A program made the translations under genes and the position numbers. Below are positions 34,101 to 45,387 of a stretch of 64,000 nucleotides of DNA, one piece after another. Source of the DNA: Paramecium octaurelia (lineage: Eukaryota > Ciliophora > Oligohymenophorea > Peniculida > Parameciidae). Where the stretch lies: positions 174,625 through 238,624 of the forward strand of contig CAJJDP010000136.1 of the NCBI GenBank assembly GCA_905182995.1, written 5' to 3'. Under the pieces are notes generated by a model, which saw nothing but the letters and a program-made list of their open reading frames with translations, had not been told where the DNA came from and searched no databases. Numbering within the stretch: position 1 is the first letter of the stretch; every line of letters begins with the position of its first letter.

Positions 34101-37100
34101 GGAAGTGTTGACATTGATGCCTCAAAATAAATAAATAAAAGATAGATTGGATAGGGGAGGGTCTGATGAAGAATCATGGAGTAAGATCTTGTATTTCAAT
34201 TGTAATAAAAAATTGCTATATTGCTTACAAATTTATGAAACTATGATATTATAGGACAAGACTGTATTGCAATACTTTTTGAAGACTAAAGGATGTCAGA
34301 GTATTATCAATTATTATCTGAAGAGACAGGAGTATGAATTTACCAATCTATTCAATTTGAAATGTTATGCGCAAATTGCTAAAATTATAGGGATATGCAA
34401 TATTAGGGATTAAGAAATCAATAGGAAATGTGTCAAATATATTGTGTATGCCTTGTAAAAAATAGAAAATAAAGTATACTAAGACCCTTCTGCAATACAG
34501 AGTTTTCTGTAATATAACTTTAGAATAGCCTCAACTGAGAATGTGGGTGACATAGAGCAGATGAAAAAAAGCTTAATTGAATTGGTAGATCCTTAGATCA
34601 GAAAGACCTTGTGCCAATAACTGATTGATTTGAAGCCTCTCCATAAACATTTCTAGAATCTGGGTGAAAACTTGTAAGACGTCATGAAACTGAAGAATTA
34701 GGCTGAATAATATTTGGAATTGTATGCTGGAGTTTTAGAATAGACAAACAATAATGATTTAACAAGGATTACTCAAAGGTTGCCTTAAATATTGATTAGT
34801 TTCTTGCAAGAGGAGGAGACTGAGAAGATACTCCTATAGGCTTTCAAATTGATTTGCATTTTGGTGACAAAATGTTAAGAATCGTTATTAATGATAACAA
34901 CAAATGAATAATTAGCTGATGCAATAGTTAGTAGTCTTTTCCAATTGAATGGGAAAACACTGCAAAGTCAGGACACGAGAAAAGCAGGTTATGAAATAAT
35001 TTAAAAGTTATTTGCCAATTAGAAATTGATGTTGATTTTCGAATAGTATTTTTCTTGTGCCTTTTGGAGAACAAGTTCAAACACAAATTGGAATATAGTG
35101 TAAACATAATAGAGTAAGAGCCAAACTGGTTTCGTCGGTTTACGTAATTTGGGATGTATTTGTTATATGAATTCACTAATGCAATAATTATTCACTTTAC
35201 CTAATTTCAGGGAAAGCATTCTCTCCCTGAACCTTGAGTAAGGATAACAGACAATTGCATATCAATTTTAACTTTTACTCTCTGCATTAAAGAATTCGTA
35301 GAAGCAATTCTATGACCCTACTAATTTTTGCAATGTGCTTGGACCAAATTATAAACCGATCAACTTTTATGAACAGATGGATGTTGACGAATTCTTCTTG
35401 TAACTCATGGACAAGTTGGAACTAGAACTCAAACCATTAAAGAGAGATATAATTGTGCCTAAGAGTTTCGGTGGATTTATGAGTACAGAATTTATAAGTA
35501 AAGGATGTTAACATCAATCTTCAAGAGAAGAATTATTCTTGGCCCTTTCATTGCAAGTGAAAAATAAAAAGAACATTTATGAATCCATGAAGATGATGAC
35601 TGATGGTGAAATGCTCGAGGGTGATAATGCATATATGTGTGAGAAATGTGAAAAGAAGGTCCCAGCTCTAATGAGAGTCTGCATTAAACAATTGCCTAAT
35701 GTTTTGATCATGGTGTTGAAGCGCTTTGAGTTTAATTATGAAACACAGTAGAAATTTAAGTTAAACGACTATTACGAATTTCCAACTCAATTGAATATGA
35801 AGCAATTCACCAAGGAGTACTTATAGAAGCAAGATTTTCAAGATGTTGAAGATGCAGATAGACTCATTGTGACTGAGTATTCGGATGAATATTATGATTA
35901 TCACTTGAGAGGAGTGATTATTCATGTCGGCACCGCTGATCATGGTCATTACTATTCATTAATCAAAGATGCACAAACTAATAAGTGGTACGAATTCAAT
36001 GATATTCTTGTTAAACCTTTTGAGTTCGGAGATTTGGCAACTGAAGCATTTGGCAATGATGACAAGGGCAGAAGCAATTAATTATTAAGTCGATCTAAAA
36101 ATGCATATATGTTATTCTATGAACGCAAGACTTATTTTGATGAAAATGGTAAACCACTTAAAAATGATTAAGAATTACGATGGTTTTTTAATAACAATAA
36201 GAATGAAAAATAAAATGATGAGATCCTGATTGACAACATTAAGTTTTAAATCAGTTAGGTTATGTTCGATGAAGCCTTTTTTGAGTTCAGTTGTGCTCTA
36301 TTGGACGAGGGGGCTCAAATTCATATCGGTAGATTCTGCTTATAATATTTCCTCACAGTTGTCATACGTTTCCAAGAGAGAGGACAATTTGTGCCAAGAT
36401 ATTTGGAAAAGTTGAAGTAAATAACCAGGAATTCCCTTCAATTGGCAAATGAATTTCTGATTTCTATACAAAATGCTGACGTTCTAAATGAGTTGATCCT
36501 CTAAAATCCCATACAAGACATGAGAGTCATTATCGGTGGCCTGATCAACGATGCCATCAAGTGTCTTGTAGACAATGAAAAGTTCGCTTCATATAAAGAG
36601 TTCAAGCAAAAAAGCAACTTGATTCAATTGACCCAATCTATGATTCACTATATCCAGAATAGGAAGAACTCTGATTAAATCCAAAGGATTATCTACCAAT
36701 TGTCATTGAATGATTTCAGCAAGACATATTTACGAGAACTGAAATCTGTAGGGAGAATCTTCCTCTACTTTTTAGATGAACCTCCTGTTGGAGCTGGTTA
36801 CATTGAAATTGCAGATCCCAATGTGGAATTAAAATTACTCAAGATCAACAAATAATATATTAGGAACGAATAGATGTAGTAAAATCCACAAATTTTGCAA
36901 TAGTAAGAGAACCTTAAGTTTGACAATCTATACGTCGATTACTCTTATTTGGTTATGGCTCTTAATCAATTGATCTATTAGGATGATGACGAACTATGCA
37001 TGTTAGATGATCCCCTACTCTTTAAGAGACTCCTAAGCATTACTTATACGAGACAAGCAAGATTGGCTTTGAAGGAGGCAATACAGAAATACATAAAACT

Positions 37101-37931
37101 AAACAACAATCCTTGGGATCAAAGTCTAGCAGTCGTGTAAACACTCTATGAACACTTGAAGGATTGCGATGAGAAGGACTTAAAAACAGCCTTGATTGTA
37201 CTTAAAGGAATAGGTGAAATCGATGATGCTTACATAGAATAAAGAGTACAATATAAATTTCAATTTAGTTAACTTTGGTGGCTGAGGCTTATATTTCTGC
37301 TTTGAAAGACAACCTGGGTTACTGGTATTACACATCGATTATGTTTGATTACGTAATAAAGGTAATTGCTTATTATCATTCTCCACTAGATCTGCACAAG
37401 ATTGAATTTTCAAAAAGCATTCGCTGAAGTCTTGAATCGAAATAAAGGGGTATTGAAATTGATGTAACAGTGGCTAAAAGAATCATAGAATCCATTTTAG
37501 AACTTCTCATAACAAAGGGTATTTATGATCGATATATTATTTTACAGTGGAAAGTCTTTAAAAAGAGACAGATGAATGTGTTGGCTCAGGATATAACTGA
37601 AAAACTGAATAAATTCTAGGCCTTATCTTAAAAAAGAATAGAGTCACTGGAGAAAATCATGAGTCAATAAGTTGTGAATAGTAGTGGTTATGATTCTGAT
37701 ACAGTTCCTAATCTTGAATAATAGGTTGATGTCATTATCCCAGCAAGAACATACCTCAATAATTTCGAGACTTGCGGCTATTCAACATGGACAATCGGAA
37801 TCAATTTAGGAGATATGATGGAATTAAGATAAAACAATATGACTAAATGGGTTTTCAGCACAGATTCATCACTTGCACCTCCCAATACATAGACACTAAA
37901 ATATGAAAATCATGTTTCCTTTATGAAATGA
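31174..37931 (+). CDS. Giant ubiquitin-specific protease, 2225 aa
   Basis: A first exon of about 6 kb and three small introns near the 3' end (23, 28, 29 nt). The first 1300 residues are helical and repeat-like, as in USP9X, USP34 and USP24, whose long N-termini fold into armadillo-type solenoids. The catalytic domain begins at TGFVGLRNLGCICYMNSLM, with the nucleophile near Cys1330. Zinc-finger-like CEKCEKKV and LPNVLIMVLKRFEFN follow, and the His box HVGTADHGHYYS has its His near residue 1592. A further 600 residues follow the domain. The usual NLGNTCY is NLGCICY here. It should remove ubiquitin from proteins; substrates are unknown. Its stop is 13 bp from that of ELP1. Confidence 0.92.
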
Positions 37932-37944
37932 TCAATAAATATCA

Positions 37945-40900
37945 TCATTTAATTAAATCATCTAAAGCTTGGTTGAATTCGCTGGGCACAACAGATTTGT
38001 ATGGATACAAATCAATCGCTTGTTGATTCTACTCTTCAAATTGTTATTATAACAAACTCTTAATCTCAGGCCTAATTGTATTCAAATATTCTTTTGTTTT
38101 TGTTGACATCTCTAGAGACAGCTTTGGTTGGTTAAAGAAAATCAAATAATTTTAAAACTTTTTAATCGAATCTATATATGTTAATGTTATATTTTATACT
38201 TATTAGATCTGCACTTTTCGCTTGTATGTCCTTTAGGAATTCTATCAAATACTCCTCTTCAACAGGGGAACCTTCCTTGATGTTTCTATTCAAAAAGGAT
38301 TTCTCCTTGGGTTTTCTCTTTCTAACTCCTGTCGTCACAGACATTGTGTAAGATGACTTTGACATTCCTGATTTCCCGCTTACATCACTCATCTGATCGA
38401 AATCAGCATTGACTTAGGATGGTGCCAAAATACCATGTTCTTTCTTCTGATCTTAGACTATCCTTAATCTCTCTAGTTTTTAGATGAACAAATGTTGTTA
38501 ATTCAATAAATGATTCACTTTCAAAGAGAAGGCCAATTATAGATGATCATCAATATTTATCCATTTGTGTCTTAAACATTAGGCTACACATTCCCACTCT
38601 TCTGCTTTACAATAATAATGAATAGCTTATTCATAATTTTTCAAATACTCTTAAACTTATCCACAATCCTTCCATCTTCCAGCTGCCAATAATATCTAAT
38701 TGTAGTTTAACAAATAATCCTCCTTTGGATCAAAAGATATAATTCTTTTAGTATCTAATATTTCAGAAGATGCTTAAACTGCCTTTTCATACAATCCAGC
38801 ACTTTCATAAGCCAATGATGCTTAATGATATTGCTTTTAATTATTTAGGTAGTCTCCCAGAGCCTCCTTCACTTTCTTCATCATCCCCTAATCATTTCTA
38901 TACACTTCCAATGCTATTCTAAATCTGTTTTGCTTTCTGATTAATTCAATAGATTTTTATTTCTATTCCTCATTTCCCTCTGATAACACTTTAATAGCCT
39001 TATCATAATTCTTTAATTCAATATGGATGGTTGATTTCATGTCGATTGGATCCTTTATTTGTGAGTATCTTTCCAACATCGGCAAATATTCTTTAGGATC
39101 CTTCTACGTGAATTAAGCAACCTATTTGACCAAATCGAAATCATATGTCCCTAAAGCTACCTCAAACATCTTATTGGCATCTGCTAACCAACATATGTAT
39201 TCCAAGACTTGCTCAGACTTAATTTTATGATGCTTTCTATTATATTATTGATGCTGTACTTGTAGGGCTTATGTGTGTCAGGATTCAAATGGGGAGGCAC
39301 TTCTTCATGATGCTGTTCTTATTGTCTCAGTTTCAAAGTCTTCAATAGAGCATCTTCTACTTCGCTGGGCTCCTTTTTTAACATGGCTGTCACTATGGTG
39401 AGAATGTGAGTTTCCCTATATTCAAATATTTAAAGTACTCCTTCATATTGTCAATCAACTTTTAACAGACATAATTAATTTTGGATGTTCCCAAGGTTTT
39501 ATCCACTATTAACACCTTCTGATGCTTGTACTGTTCGGCTGTCAAAACGTAGGGAAGTTCGAAACTTATGTCATTATTTAGAGATTGGATGAAGAGTTGT
39601 AGATATTGTTCTGATAGTTGTTCTACGATCTAGACATCTAATTCTCCTGAGAAATCAAACATCAAATTCATGTCTAATTTATGCTTTCTGATCATTTCAA
39701 AGCAAGTCTTATATTGCTTATTATCATATAGTTGTTTGCAGAGATGCAGAGCCATGACTCTTGGTGCTGTTGTTTCTAAATTGCCTCTTGGAATTTAAAC
39801 AATAAGTCTATCCAAGGAAACGACAGCTAAGATCTTGGCCCCTCTCTCTATGTTACTAATATTCAAACTTTTTTTATCAATTGAAATTGGCTTGTTAAGA
39901 TCTAGTATATATAAATTATGAAATTGATCAGCGGTGTTAATAGTAAATGCTAGAAAATGATCAAAAAATGCAAATGATGTACACTCATTCGTGACCAAGT
40001 GATTGTTCAACGTTAACCTACTATTAGACTTCAAACAACCAAGCCATTCATTATGCTGCTGGATCTTGACATCATAGACATTTAATTCCTTATTGGCAAG
40101 ATCAAATTCACTTAAGCTTTCCTCTTATGATTGATCATATATAAACTTTTCTCCAAATCTTGAATGCAATATAATCTAGTGACCCTTTTTGGTTAATGCT
40201 GAAATCTATGTTGGTTAAGAGAATTCTTTTCTCCATATATTTATAATATCGAAAGTTGGAGAAATCACAACATCAACTAATTTATCACTTTCTGCCTCGT
40301 GCACTACAAAAACGGCATGACAAAAAATAACATCCTATTATTTATCAGAATAGCAAATCAATTTATGAGCACAATCGATATCCAACTTCACTTTACCCAA
40401 CAGATTAACATTATCAAAGATACTCAGGGTTCCATCATATGAGTAGATATAAAGAAATTAGTCATAATACACTAAGTCTATTTGACTATCCACCTTTAAT
40501 TAATAATGACATAAAGGTGGTGGAATGACTCCCTTCTTATAATCACTCACTAATAGGGTATCATAATCGGTAGATAAGCCAATTGAGGTGTTGTTAAAAT
40601 GATAATTGAGCCAAAAGATATTCATGCTGTTTTCATTAAATACCACTAAGGTATTATTCTCAATAAATGTATAATCAATTAGCTTCTCAAATTTAAATGC
40701 TCTTTTTGAATACCATTTATAATTTTATCTTAAATGAACTGTTATTTTGTCGCCTTGTTAAATTGCCAAAATGATTCCATCTGGACTCCATTTGATATTT
40801 GTAGAATCCTCAAAAATGTTGAATTCCAAATGTCTCAAACCATTCTTCTCCCAAAATATCACTTATTTATCTTGAATACCAGCAATGAATTAACTATTAG

Positions 40901-41615
40901 GTTACCATGAAACTGTATTTACAAGATTCCTAGGCTTTTCAAAGATCGCCTACACCAAACCTCCTTCAGGGTCAGACTTACTTGGACTTCTGAATCTCTC
41001 CAATTATACATCATAAGTCTCGCATACTCTACCATCTTGAATAGCGTAGTTTAACGAAAAAAACTAATTCATATTTATCAAAGTTAATACTTTTCCATCA
41101 TTTTTAAAAGAGATCGCGACCAATTGATCAAGAATTCCCTCTATGTTGATTTCCTTTGTTGGTTCTAATTGCACATCAAAACTAACCAATTTTCCATCTC
41201 CACAAACAACCACCAGTTATTCTTGATTGGGATTCCAAGCTGCTCCCAATACTCCACACTCAAACTATCCAACCACTTCTGCTTCCTCCTTATACACTTT
41301 GACTATAGCTCCATCTCTATAAACTATTATTAATTGATCATTTTCCATCAAATATTGGAAGGACAAGATTTTAGAGTTATTCTAAATTTGAGCACCCACT
41401 TTGTAAGTAGTTTAAATCTAATTTTAATTACATGAAATACGCTTAGTTATTTATTATTGTATTCATATTTGATGATATTGGATTCCTTATCAATAACATA
41501 CAGGACTTTTGATAATTCATCAAAGGTAAACGCTAATGGTTGTTAGATTTCATAACTAATCAAATAATTGTCGATCTTTGTACCTTTGTTAACATTGTAT
41601 TTATATTTCTTTCAT
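37945..41615 (-). CDS. ELP1: Elongator complex subunit ELP1 (IKI3)
   Basis: 1181 residues in six exons (introns 28, 23, 23, 23, 28 nt). The N-terminal half is a WD40-type repeat region (GVLGAAWNPNQEQLVVVC, NIKWSPDGIILAIQQGD). The junction motif IPRGNLETTAPRVMAL is the best ELP1 marker. A TPR-like helical region follows, then the basic C-terminal patch (TTGVRKRKPKEKSFLNR) and LKEGSP-type sequence (IKEGSPVEEEYLIEFL). ELP1 is the scaffold of Elongator, which modifies wobble uridines of tRNAs in the cytoplasm; the basic patch binds tRNA in yeast. The protein is shorter than yeast ELP1 (1349 residues) but all regions are present. Confidence 0.93.
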
Positions 41616-42335
41616 TAATTAAAAAAATAATTAATTAATTAAATACAAATAGTATATTATTTTAATAATTAATTTAGCGAATAGTTAGGTTATTTAGAGT
41701 TATGCAAAGATGACAAAAATGTTCTAAGTACTGAAATTCAAATATGACCCCTCTTCATTAATTTTTTTAATATCCCACTTTATCAAACACCATCTATTTC
41801 AGTTTTTCGAGTATTGCAACAGGTGATTTCAAATATATAATGCTAGAGTTTGCCTTATACAAAATTTAATTTGTTTTAAGATATTTCTTCATTTGTTGAT
41901 GGCTTTCAATATTATTTTATTTTTATTAAAACATGCTTAAATATTCACATCATTGCAAACTTTACTTTTCTCCTTTAACCTTAACAAGAAGTTAGTAAGG
42001 CATCTTCAAAGATACAGAAACATTTATGCAGTATAAATTAATTCTATATTCAAAATACTCTAAATAAATAAAATAGATATAAAGAAAAATATATATTTGT
42101 ATTGACTATTGAATCAGTCGAATTTCTTCAATCTCTAGATTTACTTTTTAATTTGGAATGATTACAAGGATGGATTATTTATTACATATTATATATGCCT
42201 AAAACACTAGAATCGTTATGTTTGATTATTTGATTAACCGATGGAGCGAATTTGATAAATGTTCAAAGCTTAATACTAAAAAAATTGTGTAGTTATTATA
42301 ATATTAAAATAATTTATTCAACTCATAATATATAT
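41616..42335. other. Gap with overlapping open frames
   Basis: On the minus strand two frames are free of TGA for about 70 to 190 codons. One ends at TGA 42114, the other at 41755. Neither has an in-frame ATG that is clearly right. The last 60 codons before 41755 are the most protein-like. No RNA or repeat was found. Confidence 0.35.
41755..41934 (-). CDS. Short open frame, 59 aa, uncertain
   Basis: ATG at 41934 to TGA at 41755, basic and hydrophilic (KKYLKTNQILYKANSS, LEKLKQMVFDKVGYQ). A 30-nt intron just upstream could attach it to a longer frame. No family recognised. Confidence 0.25.
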
Positions 42336-43073
42336 TCAATTCAAAGTTGATTTAAATCTTATTAATGGCATCAATTTATCAGAAGTCTTCGAATACTTTG
42401 ATAATTTATGATAAGGTTTGATTAGAAGTCCTGCTGGAGGGGATTTTTCAGTTTTTTACCTTCTCAGGTCTATAGATTGTAATAAACCCTTGGATTCATA
42501 AAATTTTTAAATTGCTCTCCCCTTTCTCGACATCTCATGTTTAATGAGAAAAGGAGATTTGCAAGAACATTTGAGTTTTGCATCTCTATTTGAACGAAAA
42601 GTTATTGCTGATTATTCAATTAGATTATGGTCCGATATTTCTTTAAAGACTCTCCCAAGTTATTTTTTAATGATGAAATTCCTGAAAGAGTCCTAATGGA
42701 GTGCCTGTCTTTGAGGTATCTTATAATTTGCTGTTTATTGAAAGTTTGTTTGATTCCCACAGAGATCGCAATTACAACTACTTCTTCTTTTGATTTTTTT
42801 TTCGGTGTCCATCTTGTGTGGGTAGGGTAGGTGAAAACTAGTTGATATTTGTTTTTTGATTTAGGTTATTTATTGAGATGTTGATTGAGCAGACTTAAGA
42901 TGCTACTGAACTGTTAATGGTGTGTTGAAGAAGAGGGATTGAAGACGTGTGAGTTTGCCACATTAATCACAATAACAACTTGCTCTTCTTTGTGTATCTG
43001 GGGATGATGGAATGAATTATTATTTTAGAGTTGTTTTACGCAGAAGATTTCGTTATTATTTTATGATCAGCAT
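42336..43073 (-). CDS. RRxS-CxCxxCG family protein B, 245 aa
   Basis: Single exon of 246 codons. Two copies of a compact motif are present: QRRASCYCDQCGKLTR (Cys 33, 35, 38) and KRRSSCNCDLCGNQTN (Cys 100, 102, 105). Each has an R-R-x-S site, the PKA/PKG consensus, immediately before a C-x-C-x-x-C-G cluster. A further CSC pair lies near residue 169. The C-terminal third is basic and low in structure. I recognise no described domain; the CXC/tesmin domain has a different spacing. Metal binding through the cysteines and control by phosphorylation are inference. It starts 26 bp after the stop of its paralogue and has no introns, unlike most neighbours. Confidence 0.72.
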
Positions 43074-43099
43074 TAAAAAATAGTTTTATAATAATCGTT

Positions 43100-43744
43100 T
43101 CACAATTACTTTTTAATCTATCTACACGAGAAGTCTTTGATTGCAGGAAGAACAATCTGACTCAAACTCGTGCATTCAGTTCTAAGTCTTCGATGTTAAA
43201 CATCGATGTGTCTTAAACTCATCATCTAATTTTTTTATTAAATCAAGTATTTTGGATCAATCCTACTTCTGCTTTGCATTTGTTCGAGTTGGATTGTTCG
43301 ACTGTGTGTTAGGTTTTTCCTTTTAATCACAAATAGCTTTCTGGATTTTTTTGGTTTTTTAAAAGGGACGTCTTTATGTTGAATTTGAAATTATGACATT
43401 GGCCCACATTCTGAACAGGTACAACTGTTTCGTCTGGGCCTTTGGTCTTAATTTTTATAAAATGAAGGTGTTTGGCTAATTGAAGTGGACATGGTTCTTG
43501 AATTTTTACTGATTTGTTATTTTTCATCAGTCTATGTTTTCTATAATTCTAATTCTTTTTTGGATTCATCAATTTAAATTTGGAGTGGCACCCATCCGTT
43601 ATTTTAATGGATTTGTTAAAACTGACTTAGTTTACCACAATTATCACAATAGCAAGAACGTCTTCTTGTTACAGTTTGGTTTTTGTAGTGTTGAGAAAGA
43701 TCTGGATATTTTTGTTGACTAGTCCTACGCCATTTAGCATACAT
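43100..43744 (-). CDS. RRxS-CxCxxCG family protein A, 214 aa
   Basis: Single exon of 215 codons, tandem paralogue of protein B. Motif 1 is TRRRSCYCDNCGKLSQFQ (Cys 31, 33, 36) and motif 2 is PRRNSCTCSECGPMSQFQ (Cys 108, 110, 113). Both carry a PKA-type RRxS just ahead of the knuckle and the same [LM]SQFQ tail. Between the motifs the protein is hydrophilic and Gln/Ser/Lys-rich, likely disordered. The C-terminus is basic (KKPKKSRKLFVIKRK). No enzyme motif or membrane segment is visible. It lies 92 bp downstream of the CK1 kinase on the same strand. The repeated motif in two frames without introns argues strongly that this is a real gene. Confidence 0.73.
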
Positions 43745-43836
43745 TTAATTTAGTAATTGGTTTAAATAAGAAATATTTATGTGCATAAAGGAAATTATTA
43801 ATAAGAATTTATAAATCACAATTGCTTATTATAATT

Positions 43837-45357
43837 TCATGATTTGGAAGTAGGTTTGTGAATTTGTTTAAAATGGACTGGCATGCCTTGCAATTATTGG
43901 TACTTTGTTGACAATTTCTAAGAGTCTTCATCTCCACTAAATTCATCCATGTATTAGTGAAATCCCCAGGTCGAATCGATGGTTTTATGGCGCTGAGAAT
44001 AAGGTTCATTAATGTTACTCTGAATTAATCCTTGGGTTCGATTATTTGTATTCCACTGTGGAACACTACTGACTACCGTTTTGAGGATTTGGCACTCTTT
44101 TTGCTCTTCCTGCTCTTCTTGCTCCTCGACCTCTTGTCGTCCTTGATGCTGCCATTCTCGACCTAAGAAGGCACGTACTTAATCATCATGGAGGACAAGG
44201 ACCCCTAAATTGAAGTGCTGGTCAGATGTTTGGATTCAGCTCTGACGGGACTGCCTCCATTTTATCTGTTAGCTTCGGGAGGCTTCAACAAATGATTTGA
44301 ACCTAAGATAGCTTGAGAGGAGGGTTTGTGCTTGTCTTCAGAGACAGCCCAGATAATTTAGTCCTTAATCTTGGTAGAACGATCAGACCATTCAAAAACC
44401 TTATCCATAATAATTTGGTTATTGGATGCAGCTTTAAGAATGAGAGATTTCATATACTTATAGTCGGGCTCTGATTTGAATTCTAATTTTTTCAGATAAC
44501 TATGTTTTAGTAGGCTGTTACTTCAGAATTTCAGCAAATTCAGAAGGAATGTCTTTACAGAGTTCTGCTACTTCAGTTTTCATTTTGACCTCTCCAACCA
44601 ATGAAGTTCTGTCTCTATGTCCAATATTTTGTAAATTTTACCAAGGCAATTTGCTATAATATGAAAAGTGCACTCTACCCTTTTAAGAGATAAATCATCA
44701 CATAGAACATCGACTCAACATCATCCTTTCTCCCTAACTCATGACCTCGATGGGCAGCAATTGAGGCATATCTAGTAGTACCTATAAAGGACTTCTTGTC
44801 TTTAGGAGGACTTGATAACATTAGAATTTGAAATTATACATATGTTTTCCTTGAGTGTCCAGATAGACTTTCGAGACTCCATAATCAACCAAGTAGATGA
44901 TACCGTTGTCCAACTGATACCCAGTGAGTATGTTTTCAGGTTTGAAATCCCTATGAATGACCCCTCTTTCATGAACTTGTTGTAGAGTACCCAAGAGCTA
45001 TTGAGTTATTTGCAACACAGACTTGAGACTCAATTTCTTGTATTGTTTAATGTAATGGCTCAGATCCTTCCCAAGTAGTTGGATGACAATCACATTATAA
45101 TCTTATTCAAAACCACTCCAATATAATTTAGGAACTCCAGGCACTCCAACGAGACGATTGAGAATGGTAATTTCCCTGTCTAGAGAACTCGCATCCTCAT
45201 TCTCCTCCTTCTCCACCTTAACAGCAACTTCCTCTCTTGTATGTTTATCGAATGCCAAATACACTATACCAAAGGATCCAGAGGAAATCTATTGTTTAAT
45301 GATATATTTGTTATTGAAGATCTTCGGATCTCTGTAGCTCTGAGGAAGCTTCATCAT
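43837..45357 (-). CDS. CK1-family protein kinase
   Basis: 473 residues with four introns (29, 25, 22, 23 nt). Kinase motifs: ISSGSFGIVYLA, EVAVKVEKEE, LLGKDLSHYIKQ, HRDFKPENIL, YLVDYGVSK, SFIGTTRYASIAAHRG, LGRKDDVESMFYVMIYLLKG and LPWQ. The LLGxDL, GTxRYAS and DDxES elements are hallmarks of casein kinase 1, and EILNYLKKLEFKSEPDY is the family's end segment. DFG is DYG, which still keeps the metal-binding Asp. The C-terminal 170 residues are basic and Ser-rich (KRSRSKKSRKSKK), like the regulatory tails of CK1. It should be active. Confidence 0.92.
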
Positions 45358-45387
45358 ATGTTAATTATAATTTATATTCAACGATAA

